Shown here: in pieces, positions 38,365 to 50,230 of the stretch
How positions within the stretch are numbered: position 1 is the stretch's first letter
How the letters are laid out: each line of letters starts with the position of its first letter
Made by a program: the position numbers and the translations under genes
Notes under the pieces: model-generated
The model's input: only the letters and a program-made list of their open reading frames with translations
What the model was told of the DNA's origin: nothing
Database searches by the model: none
Assembly: GCA_009760855.2 (NCBI GenBank)
Contig: WPIO01000050.1
Coordinates: 2,852,501-2,916,500, forward strand
Source: Cristatella mucedo
Lineage: Eukaryota; Bryozoa; Phylactolaemata; Cristatellidae
Direction: 5' to 3'
Length of the DNA stretch: 64,000 bases

Positions 38365-40376
38365 TGTGTGTGCGTGTGTGTGTGTGTGCGTGTGTGTGCG
38401 TGTTTGTATATATTTATCAATCCTGCGTCTCTTTGCTTTTTCTCTCGCTTTGTAAACTCTGCTGCCTACACCTATATATATATATATATTCCTCTTCTTC
38501 CCATCACCTTCTCGCGTCAATCCAAGCTTTCCCAAGCGCACGCACGCACGTGCAAGTACTCAGAATCTTACATATCAAAGCGCTCAATCTTTATTGGCAT
38601 CTATTGCTCTCTCTCGCACTCTCTCGCTCTCTTCCTCCCCCGCTCTCTCTCTCTCTCTCACGCTCTCTCTCTTTTCAACGTACATGGTACAGGTAGATGC
38701 ATTTGCTACTACCTGTCCGCAATTTTGTTCCAGGTTGTAATAATAATAATAATAATAATGCACTTGATAAAGCGCGCTCAGAGAACTAAATCTCTTTCTA
38801 GGCGCTTTACATTTGCCGCAAAGGTTAGCTCTGTATAAGCGGTCGGTTACGTCGCTCACGCGCATTCAGTGCATGCTCGCGCGCATTATCAAATCAGCTC
38901 ATGCGCCCGTGCATCGCGCTTTAAAGATGCATCGTGCGTGCGAGCTCCACACAGCCGGCGCACGCCTCAACTTACCGGCATCGGGATAGCAGATGCCGAT
39001 GCACCGCGTGACCGCCATCAACGCTATTGTCATCAGGCCGAGGAAGCCAAAGAAGAAGGCGACAAAGCCGTACCCCGAGCAGCCTGCGACGGAATGAACT
39101 GCGCGCTGCTGCAGACGCCACCCATCGGGGACTGTCGCGCTAGAGCGAAAGTTCGGCTACTCTCATTATTGAACACGGGACTCGCATTGTCGGACGTCAG
39201 ATTCGCATTATCGGACATCAGACCCGCATTATTGCACAGCGTCGAGCCGGCAACGTCGAGCGACAGCGCAGCGGCCGATCGCTATCTGCGCCGCTCGCCG
39301 AGCCCGATTTTGCGCCGCTCCGCAATTGCACGGAAACGCGGTCGGGACCTCGCCCGTGCGGCGACTCAAACTCATTAATCACCTGCACGGCCTCTTAAGG
39401 CCAGGGCGCCAGCTCTGCTAATCAGGGGAGCGTGCGTGCGTGCACCGCAGCCGATACCGCAGCCACCGCAGACGTGCAGGTGGCTCGAGATACATCGATT
39501 CTCTTGGTTAAGAAAGAATGCCCGGCGTCGCATCTTCGCTCGTAAGCCCATGCCGTTGCCATTGCCCCATGTTGCTGCCGCCGCTGCGGCGAAGTGTGCT
39601 CGAAGAGCCGCTGCCGCGGCGGCGTCGCCGCTGCAGCGGCTCTGAGCGGTGCGTGGCAGCGTCCGCTCACCAGAGTCGCCAAAGAGCCATCGCGCCGACA
39701 GAAATGACGGCACCGCCATGGAGTAGGTGGCGATCACGAAGCTTGAGTCGCACGCATTTAGCACGACGATGAGCAGCTGCATCGGCGTCAGCGTCGTGGC
39801 TCGTCGAACCACGACGTAGATGCTCATCGAGTTCGCCGCCACGCTGATGGGTCCTGCCGAATCCGGAAGTAAGCACTAGGGGTGGCTCAAAGCATTCCGT
39901 CGCTCACCGGACGGCTCGCCGTGGGCGGAGCGCCAGCCGCAGCCACCGCTGCGGCAGCGGAACTAGGCACGCGAGCGAGCTCGCGAAGCAGCGGGCGGGC
40001 AGGGGGGGGATTGTCGCCCGACGACCATCGCATCTCGCGCTCGGAAGAAGCAACAGCAGCGCGCGGAGCGTGCGAAAGCGTACCTCGGGAGACGCCGTCA
40101 GGCGCAAAGTGCTGAGGAGGAGGAGGTGCGAGGAGGCAGTTTTACGACTATAGCTGGCGCGGCAGCGAGCCGGCGATACGCACCGATCGCGAGTAGATAG
40201 AGGCCCAGCGCGATGCTCTCCCACGGGGCAATGGAGGAGCTGAACTTGTCGCGCACCTCGCTCTTTGTCGCCGCCGTTGCATTCGCCGAAGGATAGTCGT
40301 CGGCGTCGGCAGCGAAGCTTCGTAGAGTCGTAAACGACGCGAGAGCGCCAGCCGAGCCGTTCCAGTCGGCGGCCAT
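33158..40376 (-). CDS. Opsin A, five exons, 372 residues
   Basis: A light-sensing, retinal-binding seven-helix receptor of the plasma membrane. Segments on the minus strand: 40376-40184, 39853-39671, 39083-38976, 34741-34368, 33418-33158; all junction phases agree. Visible features: two N-terminal glycosylation sites (NGS, NAT), TM1 from about residue 48, a TM2 aspartate in LNACDSS, and disulphide cysteines C127 and C205. The second extracellular loop is SYGPEPFGLACAIEW, CWTP is in TM6, and the Schiff-base lysine is K330 in PAILSK. The bovine E113 position is Tyr (Y130) and the E181 position is Glu (E199), the usual invertebrate counterion arrangement. Odd points: DRY is TRC and NPxxY is NAAVL. 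The loop and TM6 resemble the neuropsin/peropsin (tetraopsin) group, but the class is not certain. Start: ATG at 40376; an in-frame ATG pair at 40409-40404 would add a hydrophobic leader. Confidence 0.88.
33562..33690 (-). mobile_element. LINE-B 3' UTR fragment in opsin A intron 4
   Basis: Minus-strand match to the other LINE-B tails, ending in GATACGTTACATTACATC. Confidence 0.75.
34368..34741 (-). CDS. Opsin A exon 4 (TM4-TM5 and third loop)
   Basis: The acceptor CTTTTAG|CC fits the phase of exon 3; the nearer CCAG at 34735 does not. Holds TM4, the second extracellular loop with C205, TM5 (SFVLTMFIAAICIPMSLILL) and a Ser-rich third loop ending RTTK. The donor is AAG|GTGAGG, phase 0. Confidence 0.9.
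34978..35130. repeat. (GA)n-rich block
   Basis: Purine-rich GA/GGGA repeats in opsin A intron 3. Confidence 0.9.
35131..38250. other. Opsin A intron 3, mostly unassigned GC-rich sequence
   Basis: Holds (GA/GACA)n at about 35740-36045 and (CT)n at 36172-36208. Between 36210 and 38250 it is GC-rich with many spurious frames on both strands and no recognised gene. Confidence 0.5.
35740..36045. repeat. (GA)n/(GACA)n microsatellite
   Basis: About 300 bp purine-rich repeat on the plus strand, including a run of GACA units. Confidence 0.95.
38250..38406. repeat. (CT)n, (TA)n and (GT)n compound microsatellite
   Basis: CT run, then TATATA, then more than 100 bp of GT, in opsin A intron 3. Confidence 0.95.
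38758..38823 (-). mobile_element. LINE-A hairpin tail only
   Basis: Minus-strand hairpin with a TTATTATT-type end at 38740-38758; severe 5' truncation. Lies about 150 bp from the opsin A exon 3 donor. Confidence 0.85.
38976..39083 (-). CDS. Opsin A exon 3 (TM3)
   Basis: The acceptor is GTCGCAG|GC and the donor GCCG|GTAAGT. Starts with the disulphide cysteine (CSGYGFVAFFFGFLG) and ends MAVTRCIGICYPDA, the TM3/loop 2 boundary with TRC in place of DRY. Confidence 0.9.
39671..39853 (-). CDS. Opsin A exon 2 (TM1-TM2)
   Basis: The acceptor is GGCAG|GA and the donor TCTG|GTGAGC. Reads PISVAANSMSIYVVVRR (TM1), then PMQLLIVVLNACDSSF (TM2). Phase 2 in and phase 1 out, matching both neighbours. Confidence 0.88.
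40184..40376 (-). CDS. Opsin A exon 1 (N-terminus, TM1 start)
   Basis: 64 residues from MAADWNGSAG to ALGLYLLAI. The donor is ATCG|GTGCGT, phase 1. Confidence 0.75.
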
Positions 40377-40584
40377 GACAATCAAAATAATTACGCGAGC
40401 CGCCATCATCGGGCATCGATCGCCGCTAGAGGTAATGGAGGCGGCGATTGCGGCTGAGGCCACGCCTGATTACACAACGTCGGTTCGTGCTGCCGCGTAG
40501 CGACCATCTTGCAAGAGTCGGGCACCCTATTGTTCGTTCCTCTCCAATCTACCCCTTACTCAGCAACGAAGTCGGGCTTGTGTG

Positions 40585-40607
40585 TGAGAGAGAGAGAGGC
40601 AACAAGT

Positions 40608-40655
<48 letters not shown>

Positions 40656-40895
40656 AGAAAGAGGCAGATAAGCAGACATAATGAGAGACAGAGAGAGAGA
40701 CAGAGAGCCAGATATAGAAACAGAGAAAGGCAGAGAGAGAGAGAGACAGAGAGAGGCAGCTAGAGAGACAGAGAGAGGCAGCCAAGTAGAGAATGCGAGA
40801 GAGAAGGGGAAAGAAAGAGGCAGATAAGCAGACATAGTGAAAGCGAGAGAGAGAGAGAGAGAGAGAAGCAGACAGAGAGAGAGAGAGAGAACAAT
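40585..40895. repeat. (GA)n-rich microsatellite
   Basis: About 300 bp of GA/GACA/GGCA repeats immediately before a minus-strand LINE-A tail and upstream of opsin A. Confidence 0.95.
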
Positions 40896-40904
40896 GATAA
40901 TAAT

Positions 40905-42666
40905 AATAATAACAATGCACTTGATAAAGCGCCCTTTGAGAACGCAATCTCTCTCTAGGCGCTTTATATTTACTGCAAAGGGAAACGAGATTGAATGGTG
41001 AGTAATATCATGCTTGATAAACAAACACCATTAATAACATGGTTAGGGGTGACATGCACAGCATCAGCATGCAAATGTATTAGTGGCAGCATGCACAGTG
41101 TCAGCACGAATAAGCACATCAAGGACGAATCACAGGGACCCACTAAATGCTGTCCTAAATAGGTGTGTTTTTAAGTTCTTCTGAAATGTGGTCAGGTCAG
41201 GGAATGTTCTGACGCAGGTCGGGAGGGAGTTCCAGGCTTTGGGAGCATACGAACTAAATTCACGGTCTCCAAAGGATTTAAGGTTTGTACGAGGTATTTG
41301 TAGAATGTTGGATTCCGAAAAGCGGGTGGTACGATGCTTGGCCTGATTGGGGAGTATATCTGAGAGATAGGCTGGAGCCAAAGAATGAAGTGACCTAAAA
41401 GTGAGCGACAAAGCCTTGAAGTCAATCCGTTGCTTGACTGGTAGCCAGTGCAGGTCGGCAAGAAGGGGCGTAATGTAGCAACCGCAACGCTCGCAACAGA
41501 CAAGCCTAGCTGCAGAGTCTTGCACCAGCTGCGATCGCCTAATCAAACATGCTGGTATGCCAGTAAGCAGTGAGTTGCAGAAATCGAGACGGGATGTCAC
41601 GAATGCATGGACCAGCTTGGACGTGGTATCCTTATCTAAACAAGCCCGAATTTTAAGCAATGTTATGTAGCTGAAAATAGGCAGATTTGACTGTGGAGCT
41701 GATATGGTCGTCTAACGAGTGGTCGCTTTGGAATATGACACCTAGATTTCGAGATGATTCAACAGGAGATATGCTGGCAGAGCCAATTTTGAGAGTCAGC
41801 CTTTCCAATCTCTGAATCACACTGGGTTTGCCCATAACTAGTAAGTTAGTTTTATCATCGTTTAGCTTTAGAAAATTGTGCTGCCATCCATGTGCGGATG
41901 TCATCAATACATGCAGCAAGTGAGTTGAGAGAATTTGAGGTGGTCGAAGGCTGGGAGGGATCAAAGCAAAGGTACAACTGAGTGCAAAGCAAAGGTACAA
42001 CTGAGTGTCATCCGCATAGAAGTGAAAGCCTAGATTGTGCTTGGCAATCACATCAGCAAGAGGCAGAGTATAAACCGTGAAAATAACTGGACCTAGCAAG
42101 GAGCCCTGAGGTACCCCATATTTCAGAGGTGCCTCAGATGATCTTTGTCCATTCACGTCAATACTCCGGAGTCTTCCACTGAGATAGGATCTGAATCACT
42201 GCAGAGCAGTGCCAGTGATGCCCAGGCGAGATGAGAGGCGCTCTAGAAGAACTTTGTGATCGATGGTATCAAAAGCTGCGGAAAGATGGAGCAAAATAAG
42301 CTGAGACGCTCTACCCATGCCTGCATTCCTAAGTAGGTAATGTAATGTATCTCCTTCAGTAACTCCAAAAAGTCATAAAGACCATGTAGGTGTTACGCAG
42401 GAGAGTTTTGTATAGCGCACTCACAGCCGAAGCGGCTTTCGGTACGCATTCGGTAAGTCGTTGTATACCCTAAGCAATGCTGACTCTGTGGAGTTATTAG
42501 CTCTAAAGCCAGACTGGAACTTACTAGCAAGGTGTGAGCTTTCGATATATGAGTTCAGCTGGTCCGCTACGACCCGTTCCAGTGTCTTTGGTAGGAATGG
42601 TAGAAGGGAGACTGGGCGGTAGTTGCTTCAGTTCTCTTGGTCTAGTGTCGCTTTCTTGAGAAGTGG
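40905..42666 (-). mobile_element. LINE-A, long copy with RT domain
   Basis: Minus strand: reverse transcriptase with GVPQGSLLGPVIF and FHFYADDTQLYL, then the C-terminal domain (LLADLHWLPVKQRIDFK, APKAWNSLPTC), 3' UTR and hairpin tail at 40920-40970. It has a 22-bp tandem duplication near 41975-42015 and a frameshift around 41870-41890. A LINE-B piece is inserted at 42345-42455, and the copy ends at a (GA)n tract. Confidence 0.88.
42345..42455 (-). mobile_element. LINE-B 3' UTR insertion inside LINE-A
   Basis: Shares GTAATGTAATGTATCTCC and GGCTTTCGGTACGCATTCGG with the other LINE-B tails. It interrupts the LINE-A sequence between CCTAAGTAGG and TCGTTGTATAC. Confidence 0.8.
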
Positions 42667-42672
42667 CCTGAC

Positions 42673-43145
<473 letters not shown>

Positions 43146-44835
43146 AGTACGAACGTCCTAATTTGAATGAATTTGCGATGACGACGAACGCTTTCGCTGT
43201 TGCATTCCTGGAGTGAAAAAGCGCACTCCCGCAGTGTCCGCCTTCATGCGACAATCGGCTAGCGACAACCCTTAGCGTCGTCATCGCGTCTGCGAAGTAG
43301 CCATGATTCTGGAAGTAGAGTTAGTGGATTGGAATAGGCGTAGACGAGGCACGAGGATGCGTCGCTTGGCTATACTCGCAAAAGAGGACGCGCTGCGCGG
43401 CACTGACGGCAGAGCTTTCTGACATGCTTCAGGGTATGTATCCGGCACACCCCAAGCGCTAGCGATTGGCACGTGGGTGCGCCGGCCAGGCGGCAGCGCC
43501 CAAGGCGTGACTGGGTGCGCCGGACCTCGGAAGTAGAGCCGTCGCGGAGCCAAAGTTTGGTTTTGACACGCGTGCGGAATTATCCCGGAGGCCGCCGCAC
43601 GCTTTCCACGTGAATACACGTTTGACCGCATGAGAGCTCGAAAGCGGATTCTCGCGACAAAGAGTGCCTCGTCATCATCGCTATAACTGGCCGCCGAAGT
43701 GCCTGAACCGAATTACCGCGTACTTACCCGCAGAAAGCACGCGATTGCGTGCGATTGCAGCGATTGCGTCGGTCATTGATTGGCCAATGAACATAATATC
43801 GTTGCACACTGGACGTAGCGGCTATCGCCTCGGAGTAGTATTAGGCCGCAAACACAGTGCTCATAACGGCTCTAGAATTAGCCGACGCGTGACAAGTGAC
43901 GGCAAAGTCTGCGTTTTGAAATCGCGAGAAACCACATGTAGATGCAGCGACAATGCATGCAGGTATAGCGACAAACTGGAGAAAGACAGTAGCGACGACG
44001 ACCGTGCAATTAATGAATAATATAAAAATTCCATATCCATAGCGTGGAAAAGTCGACTCCATAACGACGGAGGGTTACAGTCTCCTAGATTCTGGCATAG
44101 CGTGCTGCCACCACTCTTTTGCGCCTTAAGGCCAAGACCGCAACTCAGCGCTCAGCTGCTAGGGTGCCAACACCTAATGCCTAATGTACAGCTGCGGCTT
44201 TAGCGCTACCTAGCGATTGATTTATTGCACAACCGGTGGTTCCTAATCACTAAAATTCACGAGCCACGAATGAAAAATATCTCGGGTGTCATTTTCTGGC
44301 TAACTTAGCAAGCTGCTATTTAAATATCGCCACTAACTCCAGCCTGCTGAGGTTGGCGTTGCCTGGCTATTTATTGACTAAACTCATTATCGCACAACGG
44401 GATTCCAAACCAGGATCGAAGTGAGGAATCCGCGATCAGCGCTATTAACTATGGGAGTGAATGAGAATTGCAGCGCGCCGAAACGCCGAAACTGCTCGGG
44501 AACCAAAGCAGCGGAGCGTCAGGCGGGGCCCACATCCGGCGGATATCCCTTCGCTAGCTAGGACCCCGTCTGTCTGTGTGAATGTCTCGTTAGTAGTACT
44601 GCTTGGTGAGAGTGGACCGGATAGAAATAGTACACAATCGTTATCTCGAGAGAGTCGCTTATATAGCTACGCTAAAGGGGCTTGGCGGCTTTCAACCACA
44701 CTCCACGCGGACCGTTTGGCTTCGCTTGCTAACATCCGACACCTCGGACTGCTGCGCTTTGCACTACGCGAGAGGGGCGACCGCGAGTGAGCCCATGGGC
44801 GCTCACCCGCTGCTAAAATTTATTTAGCCTACCTA
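43146..44835. other. Unassigned
   Basis: No recognised gene or repeat. A hydrophobic minus frame (43841-44062) has no receptor motif. Confidence 0.4.
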
Positions 44836-44839
44836 CCTA

Positions 44840-45285
44840 CCCTGTAACTGTTTAAAGCCACGAAGACTAACTAACTAGGGTGCACCGGCAGGAGAGTTTT
44901 CTATAGCGTTCTCAAAGCCTGGGCGTCTTTTGGTGCGCTTACAGTGATGGACATACTTCATCTCACGTGACATACTTCATTCATCTCGCGCATACTTCAT
45001 CTCGTACTTCATCTCGCGTGACATACTTCGTCTCACGCATCAAAGAAAGAGAAAGTGAGAAGTGCAGCTGAGTCAGCAGAGCGGCCGAGCAGCAAGTGAG
45101 CAGCTCAGGACGACTGGAAACGATGCGCCGCCGCCGGACCTTCGGCCTTCGGCTGGAGACTGCAGATGGCGTTGTGCAAAAATTGTGGCAGCGAGCTCCA
45201 CAGTGTAAGTCCTGCAAAGCAATTGCTGCAGTCGGCAGCAGTATGTAGGCGCAAGAAATGGAAGCGCTAATTTATTATCCACGGG
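44840..45285 (-). mobile_element. LINE-B copy, 3' part
   Basis: Minus strand: a C-terminal reverse-transcriptase scrap (VDNKLALPF) followed by the LINE-B 3' UTR, in the same order as at 49640. Confidence 0.65.
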
Positions 45286-45409
45286 GGACCCGAGGGCAAG
45301 CGGTGGCTGAAAGTAGAGCAGCAGCTAAGCTAAGCATGATAGATTCAGGCCTTTTGGGTCAGAGTAAGAGCATTGCCCTTAATCCGTAGATGATATGATA
45401 AATTATTTG

Positions 45410-45640
45410 TGCAGCACCATTAGAGGACTTATCTTTCTAGGTACTTTACATATGCTGTAAATTAAGCATGATCAAATGGTTAGTGGTAGCATACATAATG
45501 ACAACACGCATAACTTGGATAGAAGTGTCATGGACAGGGTCAACATGTCAATACGGTCAGTGATAGCATGCACAGTGTCATCACGCATAAGCTAACAAAG
45601 GACGAATCACAAGGACCAACTAAACACTGACAAACAGCTG
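45410..45640 (-). mobile_element. LINE-A 3' UTR, decayed
   Basis: Degenerate hairpin near 45420-45450 and the GTTAGTGGTAGCAT...GGACGAATCACA landmarks. Confidence 0.75.
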
Positions 45641-45831
45641 TAATGACAGAAGGCCGTTTGCCTTAGCATAGACTTTAGAGCTGTCGTATTTGCAAGCAGC
45701 AGCGAGCTAGCCAGATATCTCGAGCGAAGAGTTAACATCACATGAACGTGCTAGCGTCACCAAGCTTGTACATATCGCTTGTACCCACGGCCCGCTGCGT
45801 GTTCACAAGTACAAATGTGTCACTCAAGCAT

Positions 45832-45834
<3 letters not shown>

Positions 45835-45906
<72 letters not shown>
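45835..45906. repeat. (CA)n microsatellite
   Basis: About 35 CA units. Confidence 0.97.
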
Positions 45907-45909
<3 letters not shown>

Positions 45910-46199
45910 GCACTCACGCACACACTCCCGCACACACCCGCGTGCGAGCACACGTGCCCAAACACAGGCACATGACAGACGGCAATGGCCTGCTGACTGC
46001 CCCAAATATGTTTGGACAGCTCCGGCTTCAAACTTTCTTTCGTTTCTGGTTTGCGTCCAGTTTCAGTCACTCGTTGCCGTCTAATCCCTTCAGCCTGGTT
46101 CATCACAGTTTAGCTCAGCAGCATATCTTCCAATACTGTGGAGGCACACGCAGACGCCAAACAAAAAAGTGCTGCTAGCAAATCTCATGCTAGTGGTGC

Positions 46200-46990
46200 T
46201 ACCGATCACCAATTCAGCTGTATTTGTCATTCAAACCGTCAAAATATGTTAAAGCAACTGATAAACTGAATTCTCGCCTTACCGACATTTGATCCTGGAT
46301 GTCAGAAAACTTCTTAAAGCTAAATGACGATAAAACCAAACTGCTGCTCATAGGACACCCTAAGCGTGTGGCTGGATTAAATGGCTTTGCTCTTCTAATA
46401 GTGTATGCTGTTGTGCGACCATCATCACGTGCTCAAAATGTAGTCTTCGTTTTCGACAGCTGCCTAAACTTTAAAAACTTAATTCAGAAGACTGCTTCTA
46501 CTGCTAGCCATCACGTCCTATCCATATCTAAGATTAGGAGCTGTCTTCCACAGTGGCTTGCGAAAATTTAACTAGCTCCCTAGTTCTGTCTCGGCTTGAT
46601 TATTGTAAGTCCCTTTTGGCTGGGCTACCAACAAAAGCAACTAGCCCACTGCTGCTGGCTATGAAAATGGCTGCAAGCTAGTTTTCTAGTCCCAGAGGTT
46701 TGACTACGCGTCTCCTTTGCTAAAAGAGCTTGGATGGCTGCCGGTTGATCAACGGATACAGAGCAAAGTTCTTACGGAGACCCACAAGATCCACCACGGC
46801 TTGGCTCCTCCGTACTTAGCTGAACTGTTGCACTAGTTTCAGCCTCTTCGTGCCCTCAGGTCCTGTATGGACAATAAATTAGCTGTTCCATTCCTCCGCT
46901 TAAAGACCGTTGGCGACAGAAGCTTTAGCTCTGCAGGTCCTAGGCTGTGGAACTCACTTCCACAATTCTTACGCAACGATAACTACTCTC
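46200..46990 (+). mobile_element. LINE-B reverse-transcriptase 3' half
   Basis: Reads FLKLNDDKTKLLLIGHPKR, then SRLDYCKSLLAGLP, then THKIHHGLAPPYLAELL, MDNKLAVPFLRLKTVGDRSF and GPRLWNSLPQFLRN, with stops and shifts. The order is that of the C-terminal part of CR1/L2-like proteins, but the sequence is clearly different from LINE-A. Confidence 0.75.
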
Positions 46991-47157
46991 CCGCTGCCAA
47001 CCTAACCATATTATTCATTTCGTTTGTTTTTCAAGCATGATGTTACTTACCATTCAATTGCATTTCACTTTACAGCAAATGTAAAGCGCCTAGAGAGAGA
47101 TTAAGTTCTCTGAGGGCGCTTTATCAAGTGAATTATTATTATTATTATTATTATTAT
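46990..47157 (+). mobile_element. LINE-A tail inside LINE-B
   Basis: Hairpin tail and (ATT)n separate the LINE-B coding end from its 3' UTR, which resumes near 47160. Confidence 0.75.
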
Positions 47158-47159
47158 TC

Positions 47160-47460
47160 CAGAGTGACCTCCCGCTAGACAACCAAATCAGCTCCGCAGT
47201 CTAGGCTGCCATGGCTTATCCTTTTCAGCGGTCCTGAGCTGCTACTTTCATGCTACTCACAACCTCAACTGCTCTCCCGACTCTGCTATGCTTCCCACTT
47301 TCTCTTTTTTCCGTGGGATAAAGTCTGTTGGCTACCGAATGCGTATCGAAATCCGATTAGGCTGTGAGTGTGCTATGCAAAACTCTCCTTCGTGGCACCC
47401 ATATAGTCTTTATGGCTGTGTGGGTTTACAGACGGAGATACGTTACATTACTCATCGAAT
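47160..47460 (+). mobile_element. LINE-B 3' UTR
   Basis: Full-looking 3' UTR: TTCAGCGGTCCTGAGCTGCTAC near its start, GGCTACCGAATGCGTATCG, and ends GGAGATACGTTACATTAC. Confidence 0.75.
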
Positions 47461-47830
47461 GCCTCACATTCCGCCTGGGCATCACCGGCACAGCACTGCA
47501 TTGGCTTAAGTCCTATCTCAGTTAGAGACACCCGAGTGTTGATGTGAGTGGACAAGGGTCGTCCGAAGAGCCACTCAAGTATGGCGTACCTCTCTCGTAG
47601 CTCTGTGCTCGGGGGTCCACTTCTTTTCCCAGTTTATACTCTCCCTCTAGCCGATGTGATCGTCAAACACAATCTAGGCTTTCACCTCCATGCGTATGAC
47701 GCTCAGTTTTACTGTGATCCCACCCAGCCCTCCAACAGTTCAAGTTCTATCAAATCTCTTACGGCTTGTGTTGATGTCATCTCGCTAGAGAGCAGCCTCG
47801 GGCGACTCCAAGCGCGGCGTGGATCTTTAC
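47460..47830 (+). mobile_element. LINE-A RT fragment
   Basis: From the GITGTAL block to just past the HNLGFHLHAYDAQ block (catalytic YADD changed to AYDA), with stops. Confidence 0.8.
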
Positions 47831-48070
47831 GTACCTGACTTCTCGCGATTCCTTCGGGTATTCCGCTACTATCTTTGTTGTGACTGTTTATGAGCTGTCC
47901 TCTGATATGCTACTCAAAAAAGAACCTGCTCAGCGTAAGCAGCGATGTCGCCATTACTCGATACCTACTTGCCGGCCTCCTTCGGCGCGTCAGTAAGAAC
48001 CTCCCTTCATCGTGCGTTCTTCCTATCAACAGCTCAAAAAAAGAGAAAATACTAGTTGATTTAACAGCCT

Positions 48071-48212
48071 CTTTTGTACAGCGATAAAAGAGCCTTCACA
48101 GCTATCACTACCGCTTGCTGTGACAATAAAGAATCGCTCACAGCAAGATTCGAACTCGCGATTTTGGTACCGAGGTCGTAAAAAACAACCGCCTTACCTA
48201 GTGTGCCATCAC
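48071..48212 (-). mobile_element. SINE2 copy (tRNA-derived)
   Basis: Minus strand: A box TGGCACACTAGG, B box AGTTCGAATCT, then the family body. Confidence 0.75.
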
Positions 48213-48254
48213 GGCTCATCAAACCTACGACCCGTAAGTTTAAAGCGCTGATTA

Positions 48255-48370
48255 GAACTATATTCTATTGCGTATCACTTTGCAGCAAATGTAAAGCGCC
48301 TAGAAAGAGATTAAGTTCTCTGAGGGCGCTTTATCAAGTGCAATATTATTATTATTATTATTATTATTAT
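48255..48370 (+). mobile_element. LINE-A hairpin tail
   Basis: Nearly consensus hairpin followed by (ATT)n. Confidence 0.88.
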
Positions 48371-48529
48371 GTGGTATTAGCTCACTTGCTGTGTCTTAGC
48401 ATGCTGTGAAAAGTCAACCGGCGATCGTTACTAAGTCCAATTTAAATTCTAAGGGGCTGCATCTGCCGGGCCGGCTATATGCCGATGAGAATGCAAGCCA
48501 CTTAATCGGGGTTTCGCAGGTGACCTCTT

Positions 48530-49195
48530 AAAGACTCCGCCTGCTAAATGTCCGCTCGTTCAAAACCAGAGGGTTACTTATCCGCGATCCGGTAGAAACT
48601 GGATGCATTTCTGCTGGCCGGAACGTAGATGACGCCCTGCTTCGGCAGCTTTATATCTCAGACCACCCAACTCGGGTTCACATTCTTTCAGCTCATGCAA
48701 TCTGTCAAGGTTGGTGGCAGGGTTACTATTATTGTCCGTGGATCGTTTATCTGAAAGACATGCGTTTATTCACACGGGCCATCGTCTAAATTGGTTGCAT
48801 TCAGGTTCTCATCAAAGACGGTGCCTCTCACTGTTGTGACATACCAACCTCCTTCCGGCTGCCTAAACATGTTTATAGAGGAGTTTTCGTAATTCATTAC
48901 TAAAATATTTTTGTGTGACAGGCCGTTACTGATTGTATGAGACTTCAACATTCACTTGACCACCCTAGAAACCACCAGGTCTTCCCATCTCTTGAGTGCC
49001 TGGAGAACTTGTCCAATAACTGGTCCAATACGTTATTGATACCCCACACGTCGGTGGCCATAATCCGTATGTGATGCGAGTCTTTTTGACCTGCACCCAG
49101 ACTCCACCGACAGCCTCGATGCCCTCACTGATGCAGTGAACATGACACTTAAGAGTGCTCTTGACAAGCATGCCCCGTGCATTTGACGGGCATGC
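48530..49195 (+). mobile_element. LINE endonuclease remnant
   Basis: LLNVRSFKTRGLLIRDP resembles the start of the AP endonuclease of CR1/L2 elements. Near 49090-49190 DLHPDSTDSLDALTD and LKSALDKHAP match the linker after it. Stops in between. Probably LINE-B or LINE-C. Confidence 0.6.
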
Positions 49196-49640
49196 TTTTC
49201 AAGTGTGTTCCAGTGGAGTCCAGGCTTTAGGATAGTATGAACTAAATGCACGGTCTCCGAAGAATTTGAGGTTTGTACGAGGTTTAAGTAAATAGTTAGA
49301 TTCCGGGACCTAAAATTGAGTGACAAAACCTTGAAGTCGATGCGTTGCATGACTGGTATCCAGTGCAGGCCGGCGAGAAGTGGAGAGATGTGGCAACTGC
49401 GATGATCACGACAGACAACCCTGGCTGCAGAGTTTGACAGCCGCTGTAAGTGCCTGATTGCCCAGGCCGGTAGGCCTGCAAGCAGTGAGTTATAGAAGTC
49501 AAGACGGGATGTCAGAAATGCATAGACCCAACTTAGATGTGGTACCCTTGTCTAAACAACCCCGAATCTTAGCAAAACAATGTAGCTGAAAGTAGGCAGA
49601 CTTGATTGTGGAGCTGATGCGGTCGTCTAATGAAAGGCTT
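49195..49640 (-). mobile_element. LINE-A fragment
   Basis: Minus-strand C-terminal reverse-transcriptase region with internal deletions; LQPGLSVV, RIDFKVLSL and LVQTSNSSETVHLV landmarks. Confidence 0.75.
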
Positions 49641-50230
49641 GGCTCCTCCATACCTAGCTGAACTGCTGCACTAGTTCAAGCTTCTTCGGGCCATCAGGTC
49701 CTGTATGGACAATAAATTAGCTGTCCCATTCTTCCACTTAAAGACCGTCGGCGGCAGAGGCTTTTGATCTGCAGGTCCTAGACTGTGGAACTCACTTCCA
49801 CAATTCTTACGCAACGACAACTACTCTCCTGCTGCCGACTATGGCACATCCTTTCCAGCCGTCTTGAGCTGCTACTCCCGTGCTACTCAGTACCTCTACT
49901 GCTCCCCTGACTCAGCTATGCTTCTTAGTTTCTCTTTGTTGCTTAAGATTAAGTCTGTTGGCTCCCGAATGCGTACTGAAAGCCGCTTAGGCTGTGAGTG
50001 CTGGTTTGGTCTAGCGGTTAAGGTGATCGCCCCGACCAAGGTCTGACTGAGGTCGTTGGCTCGAGCCCCGAGGCATATGTGAAGCGCCTGAATAGAGATT
50101 AAGTTCTCTTGGGGTGCTATATAAATGAATTATATTATTAATTATATTATGAGTGCTATGCGAAACTCTCCAGCGGTACAGCCACATACTCTTTGTGGCT
50201 TTGTGGAGTTACAGACGGAGATACGTTAAT
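49640..50230 (+). mobile_element. LINE-B 3' end split by SINE1
   Basis: C-terminal coding scrap, then the 3' UTR as at 47160. The UTR is cut between GGCTGTGAGTG and CTATGCGAAAC by a SINE1 copy. Confidence 0.8.
50000..50149 (+). mobile_element. SINE1 copy inserted in LINE-B
   Basis: Same head and hairpin tail as at 25043. Flanked by TGAGTGCT at 49995-50002 and 50150-50157, a likely target-site duplication. Confidence 0.85.

Noticed and set aside
43841-44062. Hydrophobic minus-strand frame considered as a third opsin exon
   Set aside because: Lacks any opsin motif and has no matching splice sites.
48766-48951. Minus-strand 61-residue frame
   Set aside because: Antisense to a plus-strand LINE endonuclease remnant.
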